64,000 nucleotides of DNA, taken from assembly GCA_039190275.1 (NCBI GenBank), contig JBCCYF010000001.1:73186-137185 (forward strand), given 5' to 3'. Under the pieces are notes generated by a model, which saw nothing but the letters and a program-made list of their open reading frames with translations, was not told the DNA's origin and did no database searches. Of the stretch, positions 8,997-18,332 are shown one piece after another (the stretch's first letter is position 1; each line of letters opens with the position of its first letter). Made by a program: the position numbers and the translations under genes. This DNA is from Halovulum sp039190275. GTDB taxonomy: Bacteria; Pseudomonadota; Alphaproteobacteria; Rhodobacterales; Rhodobacteraceae.

Positions 8997-9025
8997 GATA
9001 TAGGCTTGTGGTCCGAGGATTGCAA
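8997..9025 (-). promoter_or_regulatory. candidate sigma-70 promoter of the rimP-nusA-infB operon
   Basis: Minus-strand -35-like TTGCAA (9020-9025) and -10-like TATATC (8997-9002) are separated by 17 bases. Transcription would start near 8990, giving a leader of about 85 bases that contains the terminator hairpin at 8919-8943. The match is by eye only. Confidence 0.4.
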
Positions 9026-9085
9026 GCCTCCGTTTACCACATAGATCGAACACGCGCCGCGCGGGTTGTGCCCGGCCGCGCGCGC

Positions 9086-10027
9086 CTAGGGCAACCGCGC
9101 CAACCGCTCTGTTAGCAGGTTGTAAAACCCATCCGCATCAACATAGCGCAGGTAGTGCACATTTGCGGGCCGATCCGTAACGCCCCACCAATCAGCGACC
9201 GACATCCCGAGGGTCAGGTCAGACATCGTCTCAATCTCGACATTGATATGCCGCCCCCGGTAGAGGTCTGGTGCCAAAAGCCAGGCAATAACATTGGGAT
9301 CGTGCAGCGGGCCCCCGTCAGTGCCGTACTTCGCCTCGTCGAAGCGTTCGAAGAATTCCAATAGATCCGCCGCCGCCGTTCCTACTTTTGTGCCCAGCGC
9401 ACGAATGGCCGCCACGCGAGTGCGTGTCGTCAGGCAGCTGTGCGTCAGATCCAGTGGAAGCAGCGTAATCGGGCGGCCGCAGCGAAACACCACATCTGCC
9501 GCATGCGGGTCGACGTAGAGGTTGAATTCCGCCGACGGTGTGGTGTTACCGCCCTCGAACAACCCACCGCCCATGCACACAATCTCGGCAATATTGCCAA
9601 GGATATCCGGCGCGCGGTTGAACGCGAGGGCCAGATTGGTCAACGGCCCAAGGGCACATAAGGTAATCCCGTCAGATCCGGCGTGCCGCACCGTGTCCAC
9701 TATGAAATCAACCGCATGCTGCGATTGCAGCGGCATGTTTGGCGCCGGAAGGTCCGGTCCGTCCAGCCCGGACTTCCCGTGTACGTATTCAGCCGTTGTA
9801 AGGTCCCGGACCAGGGGACGTTCGGCGCCAGCAAAGACCGCGATGTCCGCGCGACCGGCCAGTTCGCAGATCTTGCGGGCATTTGTCTGGGTCAGGACAA
9901 GCGGCACATTCCCGGCGACCGCTGTGATGCCCAATACCTCAAGTTCAGGTGAGGCGAGGGCAAGCAGAATTGCAATCGCATCATCCTGCCCGGGATCTGT
10001 ATCAATGATGATCTTGCGAGGGGTCAT
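9086..10027 (-). CDS. inosine-uridine type nucleoside hydrolase
   Basis: Hydrolyses ribonucleosides to base plus ribose, a cytoplasmic purine/pyrimidine salvage step. The calcium-binding signature IIIDTDPGQDD at residues 6-16 supplies the conserved Asp cluster (D9, D11, D15, D16), and the 313-residue length is normal. A second conserved stretch, MGGGLFEGGNTTPSAEFN, lies near residue 155. The exact nucleoside preference cannot be read. It stands alone on the minus strand, with 177 bp of non-coding DNA separating it from secB. Confidence 0.93.
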   Translation of the reverse strand: MTPRKIIIDTDPGQDDAIAILLALASPELEVLGITAVAGNVPLVLTQTNARKICELAGRADIAVFAGAERPLVRDLTTAEYVHGKSGLDGPDLPAPNMPLQSQHAVDFIVDTVRHAGSDGITLCALGPLTNLALAFNRAPDILGNIAEIVCMGGGLFEGGNTTPSAEFNLYVDPHAADVVFRCGRPITLLPLDLTHSCLTTRTRVAAIRALGTKVGTAAADLLEFFERFDEAKYGTDGGPLHDPNVIAWLLAPDLYRGRHINVEIETMSDLTLGMSVADWWGVTDRPANVHYLRYVDADGFYNLLTERLARLP

Positions 10028-10204
10028 TGGGGTATCATCCCAGTTCTGGCAGGAAACACATTGGGTAAACGCCCAGTGCAGGGGCGAAGTGAACCGGTAC
10101 TGTCAATGGCCGGCCCGGTGCTGCTTTTCAAACCCCGGTGCGGCGCCTTCGCGGCGACCGCATCGGGGATCGCATGCAGTCGGAACGCCGCCGCATTGGG
10201 TCGG

Positions 10205-10735
10205 TCAGGCGGTTGCCGGATCCGCCCCGTTTGATTCAGCTGCCTTTGCTGCCTGCCGCCGCGCAAGATCCTGCTGATACAGCGCCAGAAAATCGATGTT
10301 GTCGACATTGAGCGGGGGAAACCCGCCATCGCGCGTGATGTCACCTATGATGCGACGCAGATAGGGAAAAATCATCCGCGGGCATTCGATCAGCAAAAAC
10401 GGGTGAAGTTGTGCCTCGGGCACATTCTCGACTTTGAACTGCCCTGCATAGTCAAGTTCAAGGATAAACACCTGAGCGTCGCCGGATTTGCTGTCGACCT
10501 TCACCTTGTTGATCACTTCGTAGCGGTCGTCGGCGAGTTTGCGGGCATCCAGGGCCACCTGAACCTGAACCTGCGGCGTTCCTTCGACCTTGGCATTCTT
10601 CTGCACAGCAATATTCTCAAACGACATGTCGCGGATGTACTGGGTCAGAACCTGGAGCCGCGGGCGTTGTGCCTCGGTCGCTTCCGCGTCGGGTTTGGGT
10701 TCGGCCGCGTCCGCAGGGGTGGTTTTCTTCGCCAT
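10205..10735 (-). CDS. secB: protein-export chaperone SecB
   Basis: Tetrameric cytoplasmic chaperone that keeps preproteins unfolded and hands them to SecA. The 176 residues contain the SecB core from LQVLTQYIRDMSFENIAVQ onward and end with a variable Ala-rich tail; the N-terminus is a Pro/Glu/Ala-rich linker. It follows fxsA by 43 bp on the same strand, so the two may share a transcript. Confidence 0.95.
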   Translation of the reverse strand: MAKKTTPADAAEPKPDAEATEAQRPRLQVLTQYIRDMSFENIAVQKNAKVEGTPQVQVQVALDARKLADDRYEVINKVKVDSKSGDAQVFILELDYAGQFKVENVPEAQLHPFLLIECPRMIFPYLRRIIGDITRDGGFPPLNVDNIDFLALYQQDLARRQAAKAAESNGADPATA

Positions 10736-10778
10736 GGTTAAACTGTCCTCTCAAGAATGTCGGCACCCGTCTAGCGAT

Positions 10779-11276
10779 TCAAAGCGGTCGCGTCCAGCCG
10801 GACTGGCCCGGCTTGGTTTCCGGATCCACGATGTCGTCGGGGTCAACAGCCTCAAACGACCCGTCAATGGTATCGCCAGAGCCGGTGCCTTCTTGAAACG
10901 GACGCCCTGCACTGGCTACGACAATGTGCTTCGCGAACCGGGCCTTTCCCCATTTGATAAGCATGCTGCGCACCGGCGGCAGCAGGAGGGCAAATCCGCA
11001 GGCATCCGTAAAGAATCCGGGCGTCAACAGCAGAACTCCGGCCACAAGGATCATGGCGGCATGCACAAGCGGGCCTGTTGGATCGCCACCCTGACGCAAA
11101 CTGTCTTGCACGCGGGCGAGTGTTGCCAGCCCCTGCGCCCGCATCAGCAGCGTCCCCGCCAGCGCGGTAAGCACCACAATCCCAAGTGTCGGCCACAGGC
11201 CGATAGCCCCCCCGACCTGGATAAAAAGTGCGATTTCGATGATCGGAACCAGCACGAATGGAATAAAAAGCCACAT
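10779..11276 (-). CDS. fxsA: FxsA family membrane protein
   Basis: 165-residue inner-membrane protein of the FxsA family. The start at 11276 (MWLFIPFVLVPIIEIALFIQ) has GGAGG nine bases upstream and gives the family N-terminus; the open frame continues to 11381. Hydrophobic segments lie at residues 3-20, 25-45 and 75-105 (AMILVAGVLLLTPGFFTDAC), followed by a hydrophilic tail. In E. coli FxsA relieves phage T7 exclusion by the F plasmid; its normal role is unknown. It is divergent from the Tim44-like gene, a common arrangement in Rhodobacterales together with secB. Confidence 0.9.
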   Translation of the reverse strand: MWLFIPFVLVPIIEIALFIQVGGAIGLWPTLGIVVLTALAGTLLMRAQGLATLARVQDSLRQGGDPTGPLVHAAMILVAGVLLLTPGFFTDACGFALLLPPVRSMLIKWGKARFAKHIVVASAGRPFQEGTGSGDTIDGSFEAVDPDDIVDPETKPGQSGWTRPL

Positions 11277-11396
11277 GACTTTCCGCCTCCAGAGTAAATT
11301 GCGGGTGTTCCGCCAATGGACAGGCGCTCCCCTGCGTCCTACATAAGGTGCTATGAATGTATTGCCACGTCGATGGCACACAAAGGAAGGTCAACA

Positions 11397-12062
11397 ATGG
11401 GCTCCTCTCTGATCCAGATCCTGGTTCTCGCCGGTGTAGCTTTGTTTCTTGTGCTGCGCCTGCGGGATGTATTGGGCACACGGGACGGATTTGAGAAACC
11501 GTTGGGGCCCGAACCGAAGTCGGACAGCTCGGCCTCGAACCGGAACTTTGAGGTGATTGATGGCGGTGGTGTCGATCGCGACATCGCAGATCATGTTGAG
11601 CAGGACAGCGATACCGGGCGCGCGCTTCAGATGATGAAGCGTGCCGATGCCGAATTTTCTGTATCCGAGTTCGCACATGGGGCGCGGCAGGCCTATGAGA
11701 TGATACTTATGGCCTATGAAAATGGAGAGTTGGACACGCTCCAGCAGTTTCTGGCGCCTGAAGTATACGAGAGCTTTTCGAGCGCCGTGTTCGCCCGTGC
11801 GGATCAGGGACTGACCGTCGACGCTTCATTTGTCGGTATTCGCGAGCTTAAGATCACCGGCGCTGAGTATCATGAGGAAACCCGGGAAGGCGACATTACC
11901 GTCCGATTTGTGGGCGAGTTGACCTCGGTGGTGCGCAACCCGGATGGTGAGGTGGTTGAGGGCGATCCGTCCGAGATAAAACGGCAGAAGGATGTGTGGA
12001 CGTTCAGCCGGGTGATGGGCAGCGATAACCCGAACTGGTTGTTGGTCGGCACAGGCGGCTGA
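11397..12062 (+). CDS. Tim44/TimA-like domain protein
   Basis: 221-residue protein with one N-terminal membrane anchor (IQILVLAGVALFLVLRL), an acidic linker, and a C-terminal Tim44-like domain from about residue 80 (FSVSEFAHGARQAYEMILMA, then LDTLQQFLAPEVYESF). Mitochondrial Tim44 tethers Hsp70 to the import channel; the bacterial protein is thought to act at the inner membrane, but its function is not settled. The ATG at 11397 follows AAGGAAGG. It is divergent from fxsA-secB, a neighbourhood consistent with membrane protein handling. Confidence 0.9.
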   Translation: MGSSLIQILVLAGVALFLVLRLRDVLGTRDGFEKPLGPEPKSDSSASNRNFEVIDGGGVDRDIADHVEQDSDTGRALQMMKRADAEFSVSEFAHGARQAYEMILMAYENGELDTLQQFLAPEVYESFSSAVFARADQGLTVDASFVGIRELKITGAEYHEETREGDITVRFVGELTSVVRNPDGEVVEGDPSEIKRQKDVWTFSRVMGSDNPNWLLVGTGG

Positions 12063-12077
12063 CCCCGGGCGGGGCCG

Positions 12078-12656
12078 GTGCGCCGCCGGTCAAAACCCCT
12101 TTCGCCCGAGGACAGCGCTCTTTGGCAAGCCTATGTCGGCGGAATTCAGCGTATCGGGCCGGTTTCTCCGCCGGTGCAGGGAAGGCGCAGTCCGGCAGTG
12201 CCGACACCCCCCTCCCAACCCACCACACAGACCGTCCCGTCGCGGAAACCGCGCAAGCTCCCCTATGTCTCTGGACTTGTCCAAAGCGGAGGATACGACA
12301 CCGGTACAGCGGGGGCGGCCGCGCCAAACATGGATGCAAAGGCCTATGGGCGTCTGAAGCGTGGCAAGCTGAAACCTGACGCGCGGATCGATCTGCACGG
12401 GATGAGCGCCGAGCGGGCACATGCAGCGCTCAGCTCTTTCATTCTGGATACCCATGCGCGTGGGGGCCGGCTTGTGCTTGTCATCACAGGCAAGGGGCGC
12501 GGTGCGGAGCCTCAGCAGGTCGGCGTACTGCGCAACGCGGTGCCGCGCTGGTTGGCCCTGCCGCCACTTCACGGAATTGTCCTTGAGATTGTTTCGGCGC
12601 ATGACCGGCATGGCGGTCGCGGAGCTTATTATGTGTATCTGCGGCGGCGGCGATAA
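12078..12656 (+). CDS. Smr domain protein
   Basis: 192-residue protein with a disordered, Pro-rich N-terminal half and a C-terminal Smr (small MutS-related) domain. The domain shows the IDLHGMSAERAHAAL motif and VITGKGRG loop expected of Smr nucleases. It starts with GTG 15 bp after the Tim44-like gene, so the two are probably co-transcribed. Smr domains bind or cut nucleic acids; the substrate here is unknown. Confidence 0.87.
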   Translation: MRRRSKPLSPEDSALWQAYVGGIQRIGPVSPPVQGRRSPAVPTPPSQPTTQTVPSRKPRKLPYVSGLVQSGGYDTGTAGAAAPNMDAKAYGRLKRGKLKPDARIDLHGMSAERAHAALSSFILDTHARGGRLVLVITGKGRGAEPQQVGVLRNAVPRWLALPPLHGIVLEIVSAHDRHGGRGAYYVYLRRRR

Positions 12657-12701
12657 TGGGTCGATCCGCCGGTGTTGATACGACCACATGGTGCCATTTA
12701 C

Positions 12702-12800
12702 AGCGTTGTGCGAAAAATCTGAATCACCGAAAGCCGCCTGAAGTCAAAGATTTCAAGGCGTTAGGTGATGCGTGATGCTTCAGATATTTCATCAATCGCT
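12702..12800 (+). repeat. 99-bp MITE-like intergenic repeat, copy 2
   Basis: Same family as 3435-3533, in the opposite orientation and of identical length. It begins AGCGTTGTGCGAAA and ends with the complement of AGCGATTGATGAAA, with the inner sequence TCAAAGATTTCA conserved. It lies 45 bp after the Smr gene and about 100 bp from the convergent lipoprotein gene. Most differences between the copies fall in one seven-base block and at isolated transitions. Confidence 0.75.
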
Positions 12801-12897
12801 TTGATGGAGTTAAACGCCGCACTCAAGCCACACGAAATAGTCAGATGATCCGGAGGGCTGTCCTTGGAGGGCCACCGCAGGCAGCGAAGCCCGACAA

Positions 12898-13530
12898 TCA
12901 TGTGGCACGGTCGTCTTCGCTTAACGCAGGGGCGATAACCGGCGGATTTGCCTGACGCGTCGCGGCGGCGAGCGCGTCAAGTAGCCTCAGCGCCCGCTCA
13001 TCCGGAAATGCGGCGCCAGGGAAGGTTGTAAGTGCCGCGCTCACCAAGCGTGGCCCTGCTGGAAAGAATATACGCCAGAACTCCGCCGACACGCCGGGTT
13101 CGACCGCCCTATCGCGGATCTTGAGAGCAAGACTGTCGGGTCTTTGTCGGGTTGCGAGGATAACCACCTCACTGGTTTGCCCGGATCGGCCGAGCGCTGC
13201 GCGTCCCGGCCCGTTCAGCATCTCCTCCAGTGCCGAAAAGCCCTGCGGCAGCCCGCCCGTTGAGATGGAAACCGATATGACACCGTTCAGCTGTGTCACC
13301 GTCCGTGGAACCTCGGCGAATAAGGCGCAATCGCTGATCAGCAGGAACCCCCCGGCGCGCCGAACGTCCAAGCTGCGTGGATCAACGCATAAGCCTACTG
13401 GCGCGACGATGGTGATCCGGGCCCCTTCGACACGCAATTCGGCACGGTCTCTGCCGGTCAGACTGGTTGCGCAACCAGCCAGTACACAAACCATTGCAAG
13501 GAATAGGCGGATCCTCATCTGGCGGGGCAT
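12898..13530 (-). CDS. hypothetical lipoprotein
   Basis: 210-residue protein with a lipoprotein signal peptide ending in the lipobox LAGC (Cys at residue 19), so it is predicted to be anchored in a membrane facing the periplasm. The mature part has no motif I recognise and no transmembrane segment. A second possible start, four codons downstream at 13518, would keep the signal peptide. It is not obviously linked to its neighbours: a MITE-like repeat lies downstream and a Hint-domain gene (also minus strand) begins its stop 75 bp upstream. Confidence 0.75.
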   Translation of the reverse strand: MPRQMRIRLFLAMVCVLAGCATSLTGRDRAELRVEGARITIVAPVGLCVDPRSLDVRRAGGFLLISDCALFAEVPRTVTQLNGVISVSISTGGLPQGFSALEEMLNGPGRAALGRSGQTSEVVILATRQRPDSLALKIRDRAVEPGVSAEFWRIFFPAGPRLVSAALTTFPGAAFPDERALRLLDALAAATRQANPPVIAPALSEDDRAT

Positions 13531-13605
13531 ATCAAATTGGTCCGCGGGTCACCAGCGGGTGGACCGTGCCGCCATTGGGGGGCGCAGCGGCACGGTAGGA
13601 CAACC

Positions 13606-14862
13606 TCAGATCAAAAGCAGGGCCTTTGCTTCGGTCGTGGTCACCTGTGGGGCAACCGGCCGCATGCCGGTGCTTTCCTCCGCAAGTTCGGGGAATATCG
13701 CGAGCAGTTCATCCAGTGCTGCCTTGTCTACGGCGGTCAGCGCATCGGAATGGGGGTAGAAGCTCTCGGTTTCCGCCCCTTCTGCATAGATGATCGCATG
13801 CTGGTCAAACATGACGTGAAAGTAATCCACACCGTCCGGCGCCGCATCCACCCGAACAGATTGGTCGTTGACCAGATCTTTGGCGGCTACAAGTGCCTCG
13901 GGCAGGCTGAAAAGCACCTGCGCGCGCCAGCCACCGATCATCATCCGGTGGTGCGGGGACACGAGCAGGTCACGTGTCGGAAGTGCATCGCCCAGCGCGC
14001 CTGCCGCTATCCGAATAGGGCGGAGATCGGGCTTGGCGGCAAGGTTATGGCCTGACAGCGTACGGCTGCCGATCCACCGTACGGGTTGCAGCCCGGTGTC
14101 GCGGGTCAGCACCAGGTCTCCGACCTCAAGATCCTCGACCGGGCGGGCGCCGTGTTCAGTCATCACCAGCACGCCGCGGGTCAAGCACAACGTGTTGTCG
14201 TTACCCTCGACCCCTGTAATCTGGATGTTGTCGATCGCGATGTCCTCGAACTTATCGGTCGAGTTGTTGTGCGAGATCCGCAGATCCAGTGTTTCGCCGG
14301 TGCCGTTGATATCAGCTTTGTAGGTTGTGAACCGGTCGCTGATGGGCGAGCCCTCACCAAAACCGTCAAGATTGTTGTCGACCCGTGGTTGTCCACTGTT
14401 GGACCCCTCTTCGACCCCGAAGATCTGTTCATAGGGGCCACCATCGATACTCACTTCAACAGTAAAACTGGTATTAGCTTCCCAACTGTCGGTGATTTTC
14501 GTCTGAGGCGAGAATCTCCATTCCGTTTGGGCAAGGTCTACACTGAATTCAAGGTTCTTGTGCCCGCTTATATCAATACCTGTTGCTTCTAGAGTTCGTG
14601 TTCCGTCGGCATTTACTCCATCGACACTATCAAGGTCATTAGAAGCCAGAAACTTTCCATCGGAGCCTTTGTAATCATAGTCCCCGGACAGGGCATCATT
14701 ACTGTTGGATATAGTAAAGAAGTCCGAAACCTTATTCGGTCCATCGCGACCAGTAGTTACGGTTACGCCGCGACCATCCGTAATTTCAAAATCACCAAGT
14801 GAATTTGTTTTACCAGCTACAGTCTCATTTTCGAAGTCTTCTTCGAAGATTGTATTCGGCAT
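13606..14862 (-). CDS. Hint (Hedgehog/intein) domain protein 1
   Basis: 418-residue protein. Residues 1-220 are an acidic, Asp/Gly/Thr-rich, beta-type region ending in a jelly-roll-like stretch. The Hint_2-type domain begins at Cys226 (CLTRGVLVMTEHG, then VEDLEVGDLVLTRD) and continues through LLVSPHHRMMI to about residue 360. Hint domains can perform self-cleavage using the N-terminal Cys; whether this subgroup does so is not established. No signal peptide is visible, so export, if any, would be non-classical. It is roughly half identical along its length to the next Hint protein (15178-16404). GC content drops in its N-terminal half. Confidence 0.88.
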   Translation of the reverse strand: MPNTIFEEDFENETVAGKTNSLGDFEITDGRGVTVTTGRDGPNKVSDFFTISNSNDALSGDYDYKGSDGKFLASNDLDSVDGVNADGTRTLEATGIDISGHKNLEFSVDLAQTEWRFSPQTKITDSWEANTSFTVEVSIDGGPYEQIFGVEEGSNSGQPRVDNNLDGFGEGSPISDRFTTYKADINGTGETLDLRISHNNSTDKFEDIAIDNIQITGVEGNDNTLCLTRGVLVMTEHGARPVEDLEVGDLVLTRDTGLQPVRWIGSRTLSGHNLAAKPDLRPIRIAAGALGDALPTRDLLVSPHHRMMIGGWRAQVLFSLPEALVAAKDLVNDQSVRVDAAPDGVDYFHVMFDQHAIIYAEGAETESFYPHSDALTAVDKAALDELLAIFPELAEESTGMRPVAPQVTTTEAKALLLI

Positions 14863-15102
14863 TTGAATTCCTGTCCTAAGCTTCGGTCGCTCTCACGACT
14901 GTTGCTTGGACATTAGATGGATCGGGAATCGATGAACAAATCAAAATTCAGAATCCCGCAAATCTGTAGTTTTCCGCTCATAGATGCGTATCGGCAACGG
15001 TTCCAGCGGCGGTCAATCGCGCCAATGAGCGTTGAAGAAACTGCACTTTTCAGGATGTGCCGGGTAATTGAGCATGTTGCCGCCGAATATTGGGGTATTG
15101 GG

Positions 15103-15150
15103 CCAAAAACAGGGCCGATCTGATCCGAATCACGTGTAGGCAGATCGGCT
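15103..15150 (-). terminator. Rho-independent terminator after the second Hint gene
   Basis: A perfect nine-base stem, GCCGATCTG (complement at 15141-15149) with CAGATCGGC (complement at 15114-15122), is followed on the minus strand by CCCTG and five U residues (15105-15109). It lies about 30 bp beyond the stop of the gene at 15178-16404 and would end that transcript, so the two Hint genes are probably separate units. The rest of the 315-bp gap 14863-15177 shows nothing that I can support as a gene. Confidence 0.65.
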
Positions 15151-15177
15151 GACCGGCATGCAGGTCCTGGTGTTGGA

Positions 15178-16404
15178 TCAGGACCGGAATGCGGTCAGGG
15201 CGCCGGCTGTCCCCACCAAATCGCAGCTCGACAGAACTGGCGCCGCCAGCGGAAGGCCGGAACTGTTGTGCTCCAGTTCTGGAAACAGTTCCAAAAGTTC
15301 GGATCGCGCGTCGGCGTCGACCGCGGCCAGCCCATCGGCATGGGGATGAAAACTCTCGGTCTCGGCACCCTCTGCGAAGATGATCTCATGCCTGTCGAAC
15401 AGCACATGAACATACTCCACTTCGCTGATGGAGGTATCTCTATAGACCGAGTGATCGTTGATCAGGTCCTTTGCCGCGACCAATGCGCTCGGTAGCCCGT
15501 AAAGCGCCTCGGCCTTCCAGTCCGAAATTAGCATTCGGTGGTTCGGCGACACCAGAAGGTCGCGCTCTGGCAGGTTGCGCCCAAGCGCGCCGGCCCTGAT
15601 CCGCACCGGCTGGTGTTTTGAGAAGGTCCTCAGGTGATCTGGTGCCAGGGTCCGCGACCCGATCCAGCGTACCTCCTGTGCTCCGTTGTCTCGGGTTATC
15701 ACCAGATCACCGATCTCTAGGTCTTCGATGCAGCGTTCGCCGTTTGCCGTCAAAACCCGCGTGCCGCTGGCCAGGCAGATCAGGTCGCCTTCGATAAGGA
15801 TATTGTCGAGGGCGATGTCCTCAAATGTCTGGTCAGAGTTGAAGTGCCTGATCTGCAGCGCAAGCGTAGACCCGGTGCCGCTGATCGCCTGGGTGAAGGT
15901 TTGAAACGTGGTCGTGATCTCTGCGCCGTCGCCAACTGTATCGAGGTCCGTATCGATTTGAGGCGCTGTGTTGAGCCCTGTGCCTTCTACCGCCAGTATC
16001 GTCTCAAAAGCTCCACCATCGATGCTTACACGAACGTCGAAGGATGTGTCCGAATCCCAGCGGTCCATGGACGCCTGCGCAAGGTCGATGCTGAAGGACA
16101 GGTTTTCGTAGCCTGAGATGTCGATGCCATCAGTCGACAGAATACGGTCTTCGCTCGCCGGAACCCCGCTGATGCTGTCCAGGTCGTTTGATGCAAGAAA
16201 AAGGCCATCCGCGCCACCGTAGACATAGTCAACGCCGACCTCCCCCGAACCATCTGTGACAATGAAAAAGTCACCTTCCGAACTGCCGTCCGTCCCGGTT
16301 GTCACACTTCCGCTGCCATCCGAGATATCAAACGGACCGATTGTCGAAACAATCGCGCCTTCGGTTTCGTCATCGAAATCTTCTGAGAACAGAATATCGG
16401 CCAT
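15178..16404 (-). CDS. Hint (Hedgehog/intein) domain protein 2
   Basis: 408-residue paralogue of the protein at 13606-14862. It has the same layout: an acidic beta-rich N-terminal region (FLASNDLDSISG, matching FLASNDLDSVDG in protein 1) and a Hint_2 domain from Cys210 (CLASGTRVLTANGERCIEDL) through LLVSPNHRMLI. The C-terminal part GAETESFHPHADGLAAVDA is also shared. No signal peptide is seen. The pair looks like an old tandem duplication that diverged. Such Hint proteins are numerous in Rhodobacteraceae; their role is unknown. Confidence 0.88.
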   Translation of the reverse strand: MADILFSEDFDDETEGAIVSTIGPFDISDGSGSVTTGTDGSSEGDFFIVTDGSGEVGVDYVYGGADGLFLASNDLDSISGVPASEDRILSTDGIDISGYENLSFSIDLAQASMDRWDSDTSFDVRVSIDGGAFETILAVEGTGLNTAPQIDTDLDTVGDGAEITTTFQTFTQAISGTGSTLALQIRHFNSDQTFEDIALDNILIEGDLICLASGTRVLTANGERCIEDLEIGDLVITRDNGAQEVRWIGSRTLAPDHLRTFSKHQPVRIRAGALGRNLPERDLLVSPNHRMLISDWKAEALYGLPSALVAAKDLINDHSVYRDTSISEVEYVHVLFDRHEIIFAEGAETESFHPHADGLAAVDADARSELLELFPELEHNSSGLPLAAPVLSSCDLVGTAGALTAFRS

Positions 16405-16523
16405 GCAACGCCCCTATTACCAAATGCAAATAACGTATTCGACAAGAGCCATCTATTGGTGATTCTGAGCCCGCTGCAATCGGAAAGTTGAAATAGCGTT
16501 AATTCGGCTTCACAACTTTAGAA

Positions 16524-18257
16524 CTATATATCTGCATACGTGTGAAGCTCGGCCGCGCCGCCCGGGTGGGTCACTGCGCCACGATAGGTTTTACCGACAA
16601 GTTGCGCGTATTTCCAAAGCGCGCCCGAGGCGTAGATTGTCTCGCGTTGCCCGGTCCAATCGGCCTTTCGTGCGGCAAGCTCTTCGTCGCTCAGCGCCAC
16701 GGAAATCTCGCCTGTCAGGGCGTTCAACGTGATCACGTCACCATTGCGCAGCAGCGCGATGGGTCCGCCATGCGCGGCTTCCGGTCCCACATGTCCGACG
16801 CAGAAGCCCCGTGTGGCGCCCGAGAACCGCCCGTCCGTGATCAGCGCCAGCTTTTTGCCCATTCCCTGCCCGCTGAGGGCTGCGGTTGTCGACAGCATCT
16901 CGCGCATGCCCGGGCCGCCCGACGGACCCTCGTTGCGGATCACGATGACCTCGCCTTCTTTGTAGTTGCGCGCCTGCACTGCCGCGAAAGCATCTTCTTC
17001 GCATTCGAATACCCGTGCCGGACCACTGAACACCAGTTCGTTTCCGGTCATGCCCGCGATCTTTACAATTGCGCCTTCGGGCGCAAGGTTACCTTTTAAC
17101 CCGACAACGCCGCCGGTTGTGCTGATCGGGGTCTCGACCGGATAGATGACACGACCGTCCGCTTCGCGCGTGACCTTGTCGATTTCAGTCCCAATCGTTT
17201 CCCCCGTGGCGGTCATGCAATCCTCGTGGACAAGGCCGGCCTTTCGCAGCTCCTTCATCACCACAGGCACACCGCCAGCCTCGTACAGGTCCTTGGCCAC
17301 ATACGCGCCACCTGGTTTCAGGTCGACGAAATAAGGGGTATCGCGAAAGATCTCGCAAACATCTTCCAGGAAGAAGTCGATGCCAGCCTCATGGGCAATC
17401 GCGGGCAGGTGAAGCCCCGCATTGGTTGATCCACCGGTGCAAGCTACCACCCGCGCCGCGTTCTCAAGGCTTTTGCGTGTGACGATGTCACGAGCGCGGA
17501 TGTTCTTCTCCAGCAGGTTCATGATCGCCTGTCCCGAGGCCTCGGAATACTGATCCCGGCTCTCATAGGGTGCCGGCGCCCCGGCGGAATTTGGCAGCGC
17601 CAGTCCGATGGCCTCGGATACGCAGGCCATTGTATTGGCTGTAAACTGTCCGCCACAGGCCCCGGCCGAGGGGCAGGCTACGGCTTCGAGTTTTTCAAGT
17701 TCACATGTGCTCATATTACCGGCCTGATGCTGCCCGACCGCTTCAAACACGTCCTGTACGGTCACATCTTTGCCGTCCAGTCGTCCGGGCAGAATTGAAC
17801 CGCCGTAAATGAACACGGACGGCACGTTCAGCCGAACCATGGCCATCATCATGCCGGGAAGGCTTTTGTCGCATCCGGCAAGACCCACCAGTGCGTCATA
17901 GCAATGCCCGCGCATGGTGAGTTCAACGGTGTCTGCGATTGCCTCGCGGCTGACCAGCGAGGACCGCATGCCCTCGTGTCCCATGGCGATCCCGTCGGTA
18001 ACGGTGATCGTGGTAAACTCACGCGGGGTTCCGTTCGCCGCTTTTACGCCGAGTTTGACCGCCTGTGCCTGCCGGCTCAGGGCAATGTTGCAGGGTGCGG
18101 CCTCGTTCCAGCATGTGGCCACACCGATAAATGGCTGATGGATTTCGGCTTCGGATAGGCCCATCGCGTAGTAATAGGACCGATGTGGCGCGCGCTCGGG
18201 CCCTTCGGTCACATGGCGGCTTGGCAGGATTGATTTGTCAAAGCGGCGCGCGTCCAT
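16524..18257 (-). CDS. ilvD: dihydroxy-acid dehydratase
   Basis: Dehydrates 2,3-dihydroxy-isovalerate and its isoleucine counterpart, the third step of branched-chain amino acid synthesis. The 577-residue length and the conserved Cys motifs CDKSLPGMMMA and CPSAGACGGQFTANTMA, which bind the iron-sulfur cluster, are clear, as is the GRFSGATRGFCVGHVGPEAA stretch near the C-terminus. The gene stands alone on the minus strand; a long non-coding region rich in hairpins lies upstream of it, and it is possible that part of that region is its leader. Confidence 0.97.
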   Translation of the reverse strand: MDARRFDKSILPSRHVTEGPERAPHRSYYYAMGLSEAEIHQPFIGVATCWNEAAPCNIALSRQAQAVKLGVKAANGTPREFTTITVTDGIAMGHEGMRSSLVSREAIADTVELTMRGHCYDALVGLAGCDKSLPGMMMAMVRLNVPSVFIYGGSILPGRLDGKDVTVQDVFEAVGQHQAGNMSTCELEKLEAVACPSAGACGGQFTANTMACVSEAIGLALPNSAGAPAPYESRDQYSEASGQAIMNLLEKNIRARDIVTRKSLENAARVVACTGGSTNAGLHLPAIAHEAGIDFFLEDVCEIFRDTPYFVDLKPGGAYVAKDLYEAGGVPVVMKELRKAGLVHEDCMTATGETIGTEIDKVTREADGRVIYPVETPISTTGGVVGLKGNLAPEGAIVKIAGMTGNELVFSGPARVFECEEDAFAAVQARNYKEGEVIVIRNEGPSGGPGMREMLSTTAALSGQGMGKKLALITDGRFSGATRGFCVGHVGPEAAHGGPIALLRNGDVITLNALTGEISVALSDEELAARKADWTGQRETIYASGALWKYAQLVGKTYRGAVTHPGGAAELHTYADI

Positions 18258-18332
18258 TGTGGCCTCCCGTTGGCTGTTTTGCTGGGATCAGCCATAGGCG
18301 AGCCCGACGCCGAGTACAAGCTGACGGCGGTT

